Source: Osedax fenrisi (lineage: Eukaryota > Annelida > Polychaeta > Sabellida > Siboglinidae). From it: a stretch of DNA of 64,000 bases. Of this stretch, positions 47,479 to 62,191 are shown one piece after another (position 1 is the stretch's first letter; the number at the start of each line of letters is the position of its first letter). A program made the translations under genes and the position numbers. The stretch spans positions 7,865,931 through 7,929,930 of the forward strand of contig OZ025245.1 of assembly GCA_964019155.1 (NCBI GenBank), given 5' to 3'. The notes below the pieces were generated by a model that was given only the letters and a program-made list of their open reading frames with translations, was not told the origin of the DNA and did no database searches.

Positions 47479-48270
47479 TCAGAGTTTAACTTCCTCGAGG
47501 TCGTCGTCGAACGAGCCGATCGCGTTAATCGAAGGTCGCGCCGAGTTAACCAAGGTCGATGCCTGACCGCGATGGCGAGAACGTCTCGGCTGGGTGGTGG
47601 CGCCCCCGATATCTCCGAAGATACCGCCTCCTTCTTCAGTCGGAGAACTGTTACCCGTCGCCGCTGGAAACAGGTCAGCTAGCAGGTCATTACCGCCGTT
47701 CTTCTTGTTCCTTCTGCCGGCGCCGGATCGTGGTTTAGCTCCGTCGCCGTCACCGCCTAGCGTCATCGACGGGTTATAACCCCCGCCGCCCTCGCCCTGA
47801 AGGTCATCGGCGGGGTCGCGAGTATTACGACGTCCCCTTCGCGTCTTGTTATCGCCGGCTGGAGGTAGCGGGGCGGGTGGCGGGGGCGACGGGTGCGTGG
47901 CTATCCCGTTGTGAAGACTATCGATAGTCGGACGCCGCGTTACGGAGTTCTTACGCGAGGCGGGCGTGTCGAAGAAAGACAGCGGCGGCGGCTCTCGTTT
48001 GGAAGTGGCCGCACCGAAAAGGGGTGGAGTCGGGGTTTTGGATGCCGAGCTGGAGAAGAAGGGCGGCGGCGATGTAGACGACGAAGGCGGGGTTTTGCCG
48101 CGGCCGGAATCGACTCGCGGCGGAGTGTCGGCCGCGAAGAACGAAGGTCGATGACTCAAGGTCGTACGGCGGACGTCGGCGCGGCCGGAAACGTGCGCTG
48201 ATGTCATCGTGTCTTCGTCGCCGAAGAAAGAGTTCGGCAGCTCGTCGGAGAATTGTGGCGGCGCAGATTT
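47479..48270 (-). CDS. LCA5: Lebercilin terminal exon
   Basis: 264-codon GC-rich last exon beginning KSAPPQFSDELPNSFFG after a CCCAG acceptor. It is low-complexity (Pro, Ser, Gly, Arg), with basic clusters RRGRRN and RRNKKN, and ends SFDDDLEEVKL then TGA. The acidic C-terminus is the family hallmark. No clear polyadenylation signal was picked out downstream. Confidence 0.9.
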   Translation of the reverse strand, partial: KSAPPQFSDELPNSFFGDEDTMTSAHVSGRADVRRTTLSHRPSFFAADTPPRVDSGRGKTPPSSSTSPPPFFSSSASKTPTPPLFGAATSKREPPPLSFFDTPASRKNSVTRRPTIDSLHNGIATHPSPPPPAPLPPAGDNKTRRGRRNTRDPADDLQGEGGGGYNPSMTLGGDGDGAKPRSGAGRRNKKNGGNDLLADLFPAATGNSSPTEEGGGIFGDIGGATTQPRRSRHRGQASTLVNSARPSINAIGSFDDDLEEVKL

Positions 48271-49244
48271 CTGGGAGACGTAAAGTTATACTCGTATTAT
48301 TATATTATTATATATTATATATTATTATATTATATATTATATATTGATTATTTTATATTATATATTATATATTATGTATTATATATTTTATATTATATAT
48401 TATTATATTATTTTATATTATATATTATATATTATTATATTATATTATATATTATTATATTATTTTATATTATATATTATATATTTTATATTATATATTA
48501 TATATTATATATTATATATTTTATATTATATATTATTATATTATTTTATATTATATATTATATATTATTATATTATATTATATATATGTTAAGTTATATG
48601 TAAAGTAAAGTAAATATAAAGTTACATATATGTTCGAATAATTAGACTAGGTTGATATCAAGCATTTCATTATAATAATAGAATGTAATACTTGTTTGAA
48701 TTTATTTATTATTATGGAAAACGATTTTATTTATAGCGTTATAATTATCTTTAGTAATTAACTTATTTAGTATAAAATCAAATTTTACATTTGAAGACAG
48801 TGATATAGATAACCTTAGAGGCATTATATTATGAATGTATAAGAAAACAAATATATTTTTGGATTCGTATCTGTTTACATGTAAATTCGAAAAATAATAC
48901 CCTAATATAATCGTAAATATTAGTATTACAACTCTATTTCTCTCTAGCTCTAGGTATACAGTGGATTGGGATCACATGATCACACCAGTGCATAGTTGTA
49001 ACCTTGATGTGATAGCCGTCCCCTGAAGCCAGCATGCTGTTATCGGTATCCTCTCTATTGTCTATACTCCTCATCTTAGCTAGTAGAGCATCCTGAGGGT
49101 GGATAGTGTATGTGGGTGTGTGTGAGTATGTGTATGGGTGTATGTGTGTGTGTATGTGTGCTTGTATATGTCTTGATATGATTATTATTAGATTATTTAT
49201 TTTATATAATAGTTTAGAGATCATATTTTGAGATTTCTTATATA

Positions 49245-49290
<46 letters not shown>

Positions 49291-50349
49291 CTATATATGA
49301 AAATAATTTATAGATATATTTATAAATCTTATATAATTAATTGAAATTATGTGTTTATAATTGATAATTAAATTTAATAATTATTTGTATAGTAACTTTA
49401 TAGTTATATATTATAAATATTTTTATATTATTATTTTATGATATGTAAAATATTAATCGTTATATATATTTAGATAATGGTTAATTTATTTTTAGTTCTA
49501 TTCGAGTAAATAATACATAGATAAATATGAGATTCTAGACTATTCAAAATATGATGGAAAAATGAGGAAATTCAAGAAAAAACATATACTTATTTATTAA
49601 TTTCCTATTTACTCCTTATTTACTCATTAACGCCTGTCGTTGTTGAGGAATAATAAATGTTATCTATTTATATATATTGTTATTTTTATTTGGTGGAGTC
49701 CTTTCATCCCATCCAGGAACTTAGATGAAGTTTTCACTTATAACCACGTATTGCTCTAATATCCCTTCGAAGCCGCTCTCATGTTAAGGCATCTATGGTT
49801 TTAACAAGAGCCGATCATTTATTTATACACAATTATATAAGATCACTTCTAAATAATATTTTAAGATCCATTTTATAAAATTAATTAATGGTCCGTACGA
49901 GGCTCGAACTGGTGTCCTACTGCTTGTGTGTCTGACGCCTTAGCCACTGAGCTACACAGGCAGTTATATATATATATATATAATTACCTTAGTAGCCCTT
50001 TCTTCACGTGTGCGTATATCATCTTTCTTAGTCTTCAACTCGTTTTCCTTCTTCGACTTACTCGCCAGCATAATATCAGCCTCGCGTTGAAGCTTCAATT
50101 GCTGACCTTTTTTCTAAATTATCATCAAGTGGATAAGAGCAATTACTAATTTGCTGAAGTTTTTATTTAGGAGGAACAATCATACTTATATAATATAAAC
50201 GAGAAAACGTAAAATAAAAATGTCTTCTAATAAATAATTAATTTTGTTAATTTCATTATTTATTTCAATAAAATATGTTATCGTAAGAAAATATTTATAA
50301 TGTATACTATATACTTAAATAAAATATGAATCAATAAATAAATTATTAA

Positions 50350-50382
<33 letters not shown>

Positions 50383-51585
50383 TAGTCCTAGTCCTATTAC
50401 TATTACTATTACTATTACTATTACTATTACTATTACTATTACTATTACTATTATTATTATTATTTTTATTATTATTATTATTATTATGATGTATTATGTT
50501 ATAAACCAAGATCTGTTCCCTGCGTTCCTCTTCTTCCTCTTCCCTTAGTTCTCGAAGCCGGTTAATCTCTTCGTCTCGTCGAATCTCTTCAGCTTCCATC
50601 TGCTCGCGTAATCTATGATCAAATAGAGTAAATATGAATCAGAAATATAATTCACCGCACATATATATATAATAATTAATTGAGATCGATATTTCAATAA
50701 ACTTGAAACATCTCTCACATCTTCCCTGGATACCGTTATTATAATCTGAATACATTACAAATAAATAAAAGGAAGGACAAATATATATTAAGTGAAAGAG
50801 AGTTGATCGATTGATAATTTATTTAAGAAAATATATAGTCGACATATATAATCGAAAGTATAAAGTATAAATATTTACTAATGATAATGGAGTTGGGTAA
50901 ACAGAGAAAGTATGAGTAAAGGAAAGATAGGTATTTAGTCTAGTGCGCAACAACTAACTGTCGATCTTTTTCGTCAAAGTCTACGGATTCGATCGTCTCG
51001 GTGAGGAACGGCGTGTCGAAAGATTCCTGTCAATCAAAGCGAAGAGGGGGTTCGCGATTAATTATCGATAGCGACGATGGTTAACGGTTAAAGTTTAGTC
51101 ACCCTCGTGAGAGTCGACTGTAGATGTCTACACATCAACACGTATACAGAAGGGCGACGGTAACACACAACAATGCGGTGACATGTGTGCACATAACAAA
51201 CAGGGTGACATGAATAACGGCACGACACGAGGACGGCACAAATGTTTATGTTTTAATTCACGACCGAACGACTGTTCAACAACGAAACGATAGTTGCATG
51301 TTTTGCGTTAGTTTCGGGTTAGTATTAGTAATTAGGTTAGTGTTAATAGTTTTGGGTTAGTATTAGTAATCAGATTATATTTGGGTTAGTATTAGTATTT
51401 GGGTTAGTAATAGTTGGGAAGCGAGATGGAATCATTCCCCTTGAAAAGCCGTAGAACGAAGGGTAACTCACAGGGGTATCGCACTATAACTGCCAAATGT
51501 TACGCATAGGTAGGAGTTGTATCGGAAGTACTCGGTTACGAGAGGTATAGCATCAATAGCATATAAGTAGAATAGCCTGATGAAC

Positions 51586-51623
<38 letters not shown>

Positions 51624-54600
51624 TAAAACAACAGACGGACACCATTAAAAGCGAAGCCAGCGTGTTCACCGTTAAGAAAGCGTTGTGTTGTTGTTGTTGT
51701 TGTTGTTGTTCCGTTACCACGGTGGCGCCACCTACTTGACGCGACGATTGTAGGTCGAGGTTCGCCGTCTCGAAATTAAAATCGAGAGTCGACGGAGGAG
51801 GTTGCGGGGAGAAGACGGGCGCGATCAAGGGCGCTCCGACAACCTTGGGACGACGCTTGTTGACGACCTGCTGTCGGTTTAGGATGGAGTGGACGAGAGG
51901 TAATGTGGACTAGAGGTCAGGTGGACTAGAGGTTACGTGGACGAGAGGTCACGTGGACGAGAGGTCACGTGGACTAGAGGGTAAGCGGATTGGGTGGTGG
52001 AATGTAGATGAAATTGCTAGTGGATTATAGGGTAGTGTAGATTTAGGAGGAGCGTTGATCGGGGGAGAGTGGACAAACAGTCAGGTGGACAAGCGGCTAA
52101 GTGGTTAATATAATAAATTAATGAGGGGCGAGTGGACTATATCAGAGTGGATGAGAGAGGTGGCAGTACATATTATAATATACTTATAAGAGAGTGAGCA
52201 GATGATGTGGTATAATGATGATGGGTAGTGTATAGCAGAGATATGTACCCTACACATTATTATAGATACATGCTGTACACTCTATTGTACACTATATCGT
52301 ACGAGGGAGTGAGGAAGGAAAGGAATAAGGATGCAGAATATAAATGATTGGCGTAAAATCTCCGGTCGAAGTCAATGAAAGAGATTTGGACAGAAGTAAA
52401 TATATAAATTTGTTTGTCAATAATTCACTATCCCCTATGACAACTATATCGATAAGTGTATAGATGAGAGATATAATGTGGTTTAAGGACGCGGCGGCTT
52501 TCAACTAATTTTTAGTACTACAAATCACTATTGTAAACCTCTTTCTATTCGGTTATATCTAGAGAAAAGTAAACTTGTATATACAAAGAAAAATGCACAA
52601 AACAAATGGTATTTATACATTGTAGTTTAATTATATACATTATTTTATGAAATCATTTGAACATTTGCGTTTGAGATATATATTTTTGTACATTAGCATT
52701 ATTTTTATGGCACAGAACATGATAAACAAATTAATTCAGTACAGGAGGATGTAGAGGTCATGTATGATATTTACAAATTTGTACAAATGAAATTATAATT
52801 TAAATAAATGTAGAGTATAAATTTTGATTCTAATTGATTCTTTTTATTTTGTATCTAATATTATTTTATATATTAAATTAATACTATGTATTATAATATA
52901 TTATATAATATTGAAGTTTATTTATTTTCAGATACAAATACTTAATATTTAATTCTTAATGATAGTTTGTTATATAATATATCATAAATGTACATGAATA
53001 ATTATTTATATAGTAATATACAAATTATTTAGATATTGTAGAACTAAAATCAAGGAGAAATTCCATCGCTAGAAATATTCGAATAAATTTAGAACAAATC
53101 TAATTTTAAATATAGATTAATATTTGGCCAATATACTAAATCACTAAATTAAATCATTGAATTATCTCACATTATATTGTTTCAAAGGCAATATTACATT
53201 AATAGTACTAAAATAGACTCTGGCACATAGTTACAATTAAATTTGATACATTTCAATTAAGTTGATTGCTTTTTAATCATAACGATACGATCGTAATAGT
53301 TACCAAGTTGTAACGCTGGATAAATAGTACAACAGTGAATTGCCTCGTATTGCACTATTCTATGTTAGTAGTCCGTAGGAATAGTATTTCATAAAACTTG
53401 TAATTTACGATAATAAAACTAGCGGTGTAATTGTTATGTAATAATGATTACGTAATCGTTATTATGCAATAATTATTCTTCTTAATACGGTAAAGTAAAC
53501 AATTATTAACGGTTATGTTAATTACTAACGTTTGTTTCAGCAATTTCCTGTAGAAACAATGTAATATTAGCGTTACAAATATGCAATAGTAATGTATGAT
53601 TTAAGTTTATGATTTAATTTTAGAAATGGATAAGAAATATTTTATTTTAAAATAAATAAACAATCATTTTATTATTTATCTTTTTTGATAAAATTTTAGA
53701 TATTTTTTTATTTACACAAATAAAATGTAATCAATAAATTAAATGAATTCAATTATAGACCAAATTATATAACCATAACATATTATCTAAATAGAATCGC
53801 CTTTGATAATTTAAACTAAATTAATATGAATTCAAATATAACTGTTACAAATCAATTAATAGTAACAACAAAATTACATCATATCACACCATAATTTGCA
53901 TTACATAATTATTCATATTGCTGCATTTAGTCGTAATTGATGTTATATACCCATATGATAAAGACGGTTGGCACAAACCTTTTTAATGTCGGCGGTTTCA
54001 TTGTTGTTATTGTTCGCTCGCTTCCTGGGAGAGTTGTCAGCAGATCTGTAACTTACTGCTACTGTGGAGGGGGGGGGTTGAGGGTGAGGGGGGGTGGAGG
54101 GTGAGGAGGGTGAGGGGGAGTAGATCTGTAACTTACTGCCACTTTGGAGGTGAGGGATTGGGGGTGAGGAGGGAGAGTTGTCAGCAGATCTGTAACTTAC
54201 TGCTACTGTGGAAGGGAGGGGGTGGGTGAGGAGGGTGAGGGGGTGAAGGGGAGCAGATCTGTAACTTACTGCCACTGTGGAGGGGAGGGGTTGGGGGTGA
54301 GGAGGGTGAGCAGATCTGTAATTTACTGCTACTGAGGAGGGCAGGGGTTGGGGGTGAAGGGAGTGAGTGGGAGAAGATCTGTAACTTACTGCCACTGTGG
54401 AGGGGAGGGGTGAGGAGGGAGGAGGGGTGATAGGATGAAGAGAATGAGGATAAGGAGGAGCAGATATGTACTGTACCTCATTGAAGATTAGGATGGGGAG
54501 GCAGTGAGGGAGGAGGCGGAGGGAAGGGTAAGGAGGCGGAAGGGGAGGGGGAGACATCATTACTTTGTAATACATAAAACATATAATACTAGAGTGTTTG

Positions 54601-56138
54601 CGAATATTAAAATGGATTAGTCAGTGTTGGAATGTTAATATACTCAAAAGGGTAATTATTCTGATAAGCTCTGCTTCAATAATTACCCTGGAGTAAAAAT
54701 CTAAATCTGATAATAATATTAATACCGCTAATAAAATGTAGTTAATTTTGTAATAAGTGGATGTAAAGGATGGATTATCATTATAATACAGTAGGTGTCT
54801 ACATCTAGGTAGTGATGTATTTGTATGTTTTGTGAAGTGAAAATAATGAAATAGAGTTTGCCTGGTGCTTATTAATTCTAGATAGCGCAAAGTATTAATA
54901 TAAATAAAGAAGTAAGTATGTATATGAGTCACTCTATATATATATAGAGAGATAACTGTTTATTGTTCTCAGTTGGCTAAGGCATCAGACACATAAGCAG
55001 TAGGACACGGGTTCGAGCCTCGTCCAGACCATTAAAATAGGTCTTAAAATATTATTTAGAAATGATCTTATATAATTGTGTATAAATAAATGATCGGCTC
55101 TCATTAAAATCATGGATGTCTTAACATGAGATCGGCTTCGAAGGGTTATTAGAGCCATATATGGTTATAAGTGAAAACTTCATTTAAGTTCCTAGATGGG
55201 ATGAAAGGACTCTACCAAATAAAAATAACAAAAAAAGAACAATATATATTTATAATAATTATAATAGTATTTATTTATTGAATCACAATATTAATACAAA
55301 TTAATACAAATAGTGATATAAATATTGATATAAATTGATTTACACATAAAAGTGCCTTTGATGTGTCAATCAACTTTGTAATGCAGAGCATACATAATTA
55401 TACTGTATATATTATAGGTTAGGAATGTATACAATCATTGTGAAACATGGAACAAGTTCTAATTGGAATATATTATAATTATCGCGGATAAATACATGAT
55501 TATACTGTTGGGTGTTCACACAATTGTATAATTATATAGAATATAATTATGAGCGAATAAATATTAAATATTAATAAGTATAGTCACATATAGCTTTACT
55601 ATAAGTTCACACACATATATATATATATATATTTTATAATTATATATATATATATATATATATTTAACTAAATGTAATATTAAATAAAATATCATTTATC
55701 AAATAGTCCTAGTTACATCAGAGATTCTATATTTATAATTTAATAAATTTTATATTCAGATTTTATATTATATATATATATGCATAGAATTATATATATA
55801 TAAATATTATTTCAATAGTAATCACAATCTAAATTTAGCACTTATTCCTAAAGTAATAACCTTTCACCGGAACAGATGAGGTCGAAGTGTTCATTAACCG
55901 TTGACCTTTCAACCTATTCGAATATATGTTCTTGATGTCTAACTCCTTCTCTTTCTCCTACAAAGTGGTGTTATTCGCGATTACATAACTTCGGCTGTCA
56001 ATCAAACGAATAGAGGCGTGCAGTAGAACAATTGAATGGGCGACGTAACAGTAAATATCAATGTTAATGTACGCCATATATATAAATATGTTTTATTATT
56101 ATTATATACACACAGATATATATATATATACATATATA

Positions 56139-56184
<46 letters not shown>

Positions 56185-57146
56185 AATTTATATTACCTTA
56201 TCATAAAATCACTATACATATTATTACTATAAATTAAATTTAGTAATTAGAATATATATAATTGTTATCGTAATCGGCTCCTGTATTGTTACCATGGTTA
56301 CTATGCATTAATATTGATATAAGTTTAATAATGATATGTGTATAGGACAGCGATGCATTAACAGATTAGTATATATATATATATGGACATTGAAAACAGT
56401 CAAATAAATGAACATATTCGAGATAATTTCTAGAAATTTCTAACTTCTAACTTCTAAGATTTGAAACTTCTAAAGTATGAGAGAGAAACACATGTATATA
56501 AGTTGTATGTTATGCAGAGTATATTAGTACGTTCACGGAATACGTAGTCTAACTTCGTTGCGATCACAACAAAGTATTTCTACGAGGCAAGCAAATTCTG
56601 TTGCTGTGTTCAAAATGATGCTACAGTCTTCATTCGTAAATAACATAGGTCATGCGTGGATACACAACCCACGTTAATACGTCTTATCAATGGCGACATT
56701 ATCAATCCGAGCATATAGTTTCACGAGAAATGGATTATAAAATTGGATGCACAATATACATTGTAAAAAAGGCGTGGCTTGTTACCCTATCAATCAAAAG
56801 TCTAGCATCAAATTGACCACAGCATATTAAACTAAGGCGTGCGATCAGCATGCTTTAAGTAATGCATTATTACGATGTATTCTATAGCCAATACTGGTTT
56901 CGTAGGCGGCAATCTCTTTAGCGGATAATGATTGACAGCCGCCGCCCTTATCTAATAATAGAACGATGGTAAATTAATGCACACCGCCTCAGGGTAAGAT
57001 GTGGCGGAGAGGATTAATTTCATTAGAATCCGATCCGACCGACGATCATACGATATTATGAGTCATAATCTATGACTATATTTACATTCTATTCTATTTC
57101 CGATATCATCATATAAAAACATAAACCCACATATATTATATATATA

Positions 57147-57190
<44 letters not shown>

Positions 57191-60100
57191 ATAAAGTCAG
57201 TTGTTTATATATCGATTAATGTAATGTACATGTAAATGCATTACATAAGGTACACAGATATATCTACATAAAAACTTAAAACTAGATTTTAGTGTCACGC
57301 TCTGTGTTAATTGCATAGCCTTAGCAATATCAATGTTCGTTTTTATGTTATTTTATATTTTAAAGCTAGTAATTCTAATTTCATCGCGCTGTAATTAATG
57401 TCATTTCTCTCACCCCCTCTAAGTCCCCGGCTAGCGTATGCTATAACTCTCTCTTTACCGTCTACTTTCTGGGATAGGACAGCACCCAATCCTTGTAGGG
57501 AGGCATCCGTCTCTACAATGAAAGGAAGGCTGAAATCTGGGTATCCTAGAATAGGTGCACTGACCAGCCTTTCTTTCAATGCATTAAATGACTCCTCACA
57601 CGTGGTATTCCACTCAAAATTAGTAGTACACTCATACAATGGCTTAGCTAATGCTGCAAATTTCGGAATGAATCGTCTATAATACGAAGCTAAATCCTAA
57701 GAATAGTTTCTGGGATTTGCGTAATATGGCTATGAAACTAGAAAAGCAGCGTGTAACGCAATCATCCCATGCTAATAAACCTTTTCTAAGCCTTACGGCA
57801 AAGCCACAAGAAATAGTGTATACCATTCATCCCAGAAATACAGATACTCCAATCCCAGCTTCTCGATCTAAGTGTATTCTTAATAGAGTATCTGATATTG
57901 GGGTCCCTGATTCGATATCCGTTGACTCGTATATACCGATACCTGCGCCTAGATATAACGCTGGTATTATTTCGCAACCCTTATCTGTATTACCTATACC
58001 ACGAGCACGTACTACAAATAGATATAATACTAATCAAACACCTGTCGCCTCACCCTTTAACCATACTAAAGATACTGTATATAATAGCCAAGCGCGTATG
58101 CGTATAAAAGGAGCGTGTTATAATTGTGGAAACAAAAATCATTATGCTAACACGTGTCCTCTACCCAAGCATAGTAGATCGGGAAACGATTTGCTTCTTC
58201 AGTCACAGCGAGCCGATTGAATGAAGCTAAAATCAGCTCGTTATCTGAAAGTAGTCCCTTTGCGAATATTTATTTAAATGGAATTAGTACTAGAGCTCTA
58301 CTTGATACTGGCGCGGAAGTGTCGTGTATCAGTCGAGAGTTTCTGCGGAAATATATGTCTGATATAATAATTAACGATATATCTGAAAGATTAGATCTTT
58401 CTTCTGCAGATGGGAGCAATATCCCATTTGTAGGATATGTAGAACTAGAATTTAAAGTATTCGATATTTGTATTGACCGCATAGGATTTCTTGTGTTACG
58501 TAATAATACAGTAGCTAATATTATTCTGGGTAGCAACCTATTCCGTACCTTGGCTACTTTATATGGGGAAAACGATATACCGAAAGATAGCGTATGGAAT
58601 CCTCTACTACGTATATATAGAGGTAGTTATGATGGAGTATTACACCTTGCTTCTGATAAGCAGTTATTACTGCCAGCATATAGTCGTAAAATATACGACT
58701 GTTGTATCCAGGAGAATGTTGGTTCGGTTTACATCGAATCTGACACTTCTCTAGCACCAAAAGATGTGACTTTGACAAGTTCATTGGTGCATGCGAGAAA
58801 TGGAATGGTACCAGTAGAATTCAATAATTTCTCTAACCAAGATATTTATCTACGAGGAGGAAGCCAGGTGGGGAAGTGGACTGCTTTTGTATCGACTATT
58901 GAGTCGAATAAAGCTAAGTTCGCTTCACCAAAACTTAAATATATTCTGGACAATCTAACAATTGGGCCAGTAAAGCCACAGGAATATGAGGCGTTAGTTA
59001 AATTAATAACTGAATATCAAGGTGTATTTAGCGAGGGGGAACACAATGTCGGGTTTTGTAGTAAGATTAAACATAAGATTAAACTACACGATGATCGCCC
59101 TGTTAGGTTACCCTACAGGCGGATCCCACCTAACCAGTGGCCGGAAGTAAAAGCATACTTGAATGCTCATATTGAGGCTGGTATTATTAAACCAAGTTGT
59201 TCTCCATATAGTGCGCCATTAGTTTTAGTGAAAAAAAAATCGGGTGCTATTCGAGTATGTTGCGATTATAGAGGTCTAAATGCCAGAACCATTAGAGATG
59301 CTTACCCGCTCCCTCGAATTGATGAGGCATTGGACGCACTAAAAGGGGCTTCTCTATTCTCCACTTTCGATTTGGCACATGGGTTTTTACAATGTGCCAT
59401 AGCGGAAGAGGACATGGAGAAGACTGCTTTTAGTGCAGGCTCTCATGGTCTGTATGAATATACTAGGATGCCAATGGGTTTGGTAAATGCACCAGCAACA
59501 TTTTCCCGTCTGATGCAATCTTGTCTAGGTAGCGAAAATCTCGAAACCCTTATCCTATATTTGGATGATATTTTAGTATTTGCGCCAACTTTTCAAATAA
59601 TGTATGATCGCCTATCTTTATTATTCCATAAGCTACAGGAATATGGTTTGAAATTAAAACCATCAAAGTGTTCACTCTTACAACGTGAAGTAAAATACTT
59701 AGGACACGTAGTATCGGGAGAAGGGGTAGCTACGGACCCCGATAAGACTTCAGCAGTTTTCTCGTGGCCAATACCTGCCAATTCTACAGATATACGCTCT
59801 TTTCTAGGATTAGCTTCGTATTATAGACGATTCATTCCGAAATTTGCAGCATTAGCTAAGCCATTGTATGAGTGTACTACTAATTTTGAGTGGAATACCA
59901 CGTGTGAGGAGTCATTTAATGCATTGAAAGAAAGGCTGGTCAGTGCACCTATTCTAGGATACCCAGATTTCAGCCTTCCTTTCATTGTAGAGACGGATGC
60001 CTCCCTACAAGGATTGGGTGCTGTCCTATCCCAGAAAGTAGACGGTAAAGAGAGAGTTATAGCATACGCTAGCCGGGGACTTAGAGGGGGTGAGAGAAAT

Positions 60101-62191
60101 GACATTAATTACAGCGCGATGAAATTAGAATTACTAGCTTTAAAATGGGCTATAACTGATAAATTTAGGCCATATTTGTTAGGTTCGAAATGTCTAGTAT
60201 TTACTGATAATAATCCTTTAGCACACTACCAAACTTGCCGTAATGCAACAATGGAAATGAGATGGATTGCTCAGTTAGAACAGTTCGATATTGACATTAA
60301 ATATAGACCTGGTAGGGAAAATAAAAATGCGGATGCATTAAGTAGACGGGTTCATATCTCCTCTATTCATCGTACATCTTCGCTTATACCCAATAGACTT
60401 AACCCGATTCATTGTTCAAACGTAGCTATAATTAGAGTTCCGGACAAGCGAATGCATAGAGTAGATGATAATGTAGTAGATAAAATGGTTGATATGCAGA
60501 GTAGAGACCCCGTACTCGTTAAGTTACGAGAGTGGGTAAAAGGTGGTGAAAAACCCACTAATACGTCAGGTGAAATATCCGAATTACGTACTTTACTTCG
60601 GCATTGGAATATGTTTATAGTTATAGATAATATATTGTATAGGGAAGTGGTAAGGAGGGGAAGTATAAAGTTGCAGATGTTAGCTAGTCCAGAACTTCGC
60701 GAACTAGTTTTATCGGCGGTGCACGATGATTTAGGTCATCAAGGTATTGATCGTACCACAAACTTCGTTTTAGATCGAGTATTCTGGATAGGCGTGTGGA
60801 ACGATGTGAAGGAGTATTGTAAATCCTGCCGTCGTTGTGCAATTTCTAGTGCGTTGACCATTAAACCTAAAATGGGCTCGATCCAAGCAGAGCGTCCTTT
60901 AGAAATCCTTGCTATAGATTTCACTACAGTGGAAAAAAGTATCAATGGTATAGAAAATATCCTAGTATTAACGGATATTTTCACGAAATACTCTGTAGCC
61001 ATACCAACGAAGAACCAAAAATCTACGACTGTCGCTAGAGCTCTACGCCAATATTGGTTCCAGTATGGAATACCATCTCGGATACACTCTGATCAAGGAC
61101 GTAACTTTGAATCAGAGGTCATTCGTGATTTATGTGAGGAACATGGCGTAGAGAAAAGTAGAACTACCGCATACCACCCCCAAGGTAACGGTCAGACTGA
61201 GCGTTTTAATCGTACCCTGCATGGATTGTTATGTACAATATCGCAAGAAAAGAAATCTGAGTGGCCCCGGTATATTGACAATCTCGTGTACGCATATAAT
61301 TGTGGGGTGCATGCTTCGACAGGGGAGTCTCCATTTTTCCTCTTCTTCGGGCGAGAACCAATCCTACCTATTGACAGCGTGCTTTGTAACCCGAAGAAGG
61401 AAGAATTGACCTCACTAAATCGAGTATGGCACCAGGCTGAAAGAGAGAGGCGTAATAAACATGCGACCAAAACTCCTAAATCTTTTGATGACGTGAAAGT
61501 GGGTGATGAAGTATTTATCCGTAGTCACCCATTGGGTCGAAACAAGATTCAGGATAAATACTCATCACATCCTCTAATTGTCATCGACCGGCCTTCCCCA
61601 CAAACGTGTACGGTAATGCCTATAACAAAGGCTAGGATTGTAAATAGGGCAGAGATATTGAAAGCGACCAGATTGCGTCGCGATAACCTTACAAGCGTAA
61701 GTGTGCCTTTGTCGACGATAGATAGCCCAGTGCCGGGTCCATCTCTGCGTCGAAGTAATCGCGTAAAAAACCTCGGGTGACATAATTAAATTGTGAGTGT
61801 GAGACCACTTCATAACGGAGGGGGTGTATGTTATAAAGTCAGTTGTTGATATATCGATTAATGTAATGTACATGTAAATGCATTACATAAGGTACACAGA
61901 TATATCTACATAAAAACTTAAAACTAGATTTTAGTGTCACGCTCTGTGTTAATTGCATAGCCTTAGCAATATCAATGTTCGTTTTTATGTTATTTTATAT
62001 TTTTATCGTCTGCAAATTATATTTTGTTATTGTGCTATAGAATTAATGCCAATCGGTAATATAGCCGCATTCATCATTCTGCATGTCATCGGGTATGTAC
62101 GATTATTATTATTATTATTATTATATTAGATTATCAATGTTATATTCAACAGGTCTTTGTCTTAATAAAGTATACACGAACTCAACTTTGT

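Noticed and set aside
51296..51420. Interstitial telomeric repeat
   Set aside because: GGGTTAG occurs several times but is separated by GTATTAGTA; there is no uninterrupted hexamer array.
53943..54575. 210-codon Pro-rich gene on the minus strand
   Set aside because: Only its end is a lebercilin exon; the rest is the minisatellite, reported as possible alternative exon extension.
57398..57682. 94-codon frame identical to 59821-60105 minus frame
   Set aside because: Antisense shadow of pol, useful only as proof that the inverted copy is identical.
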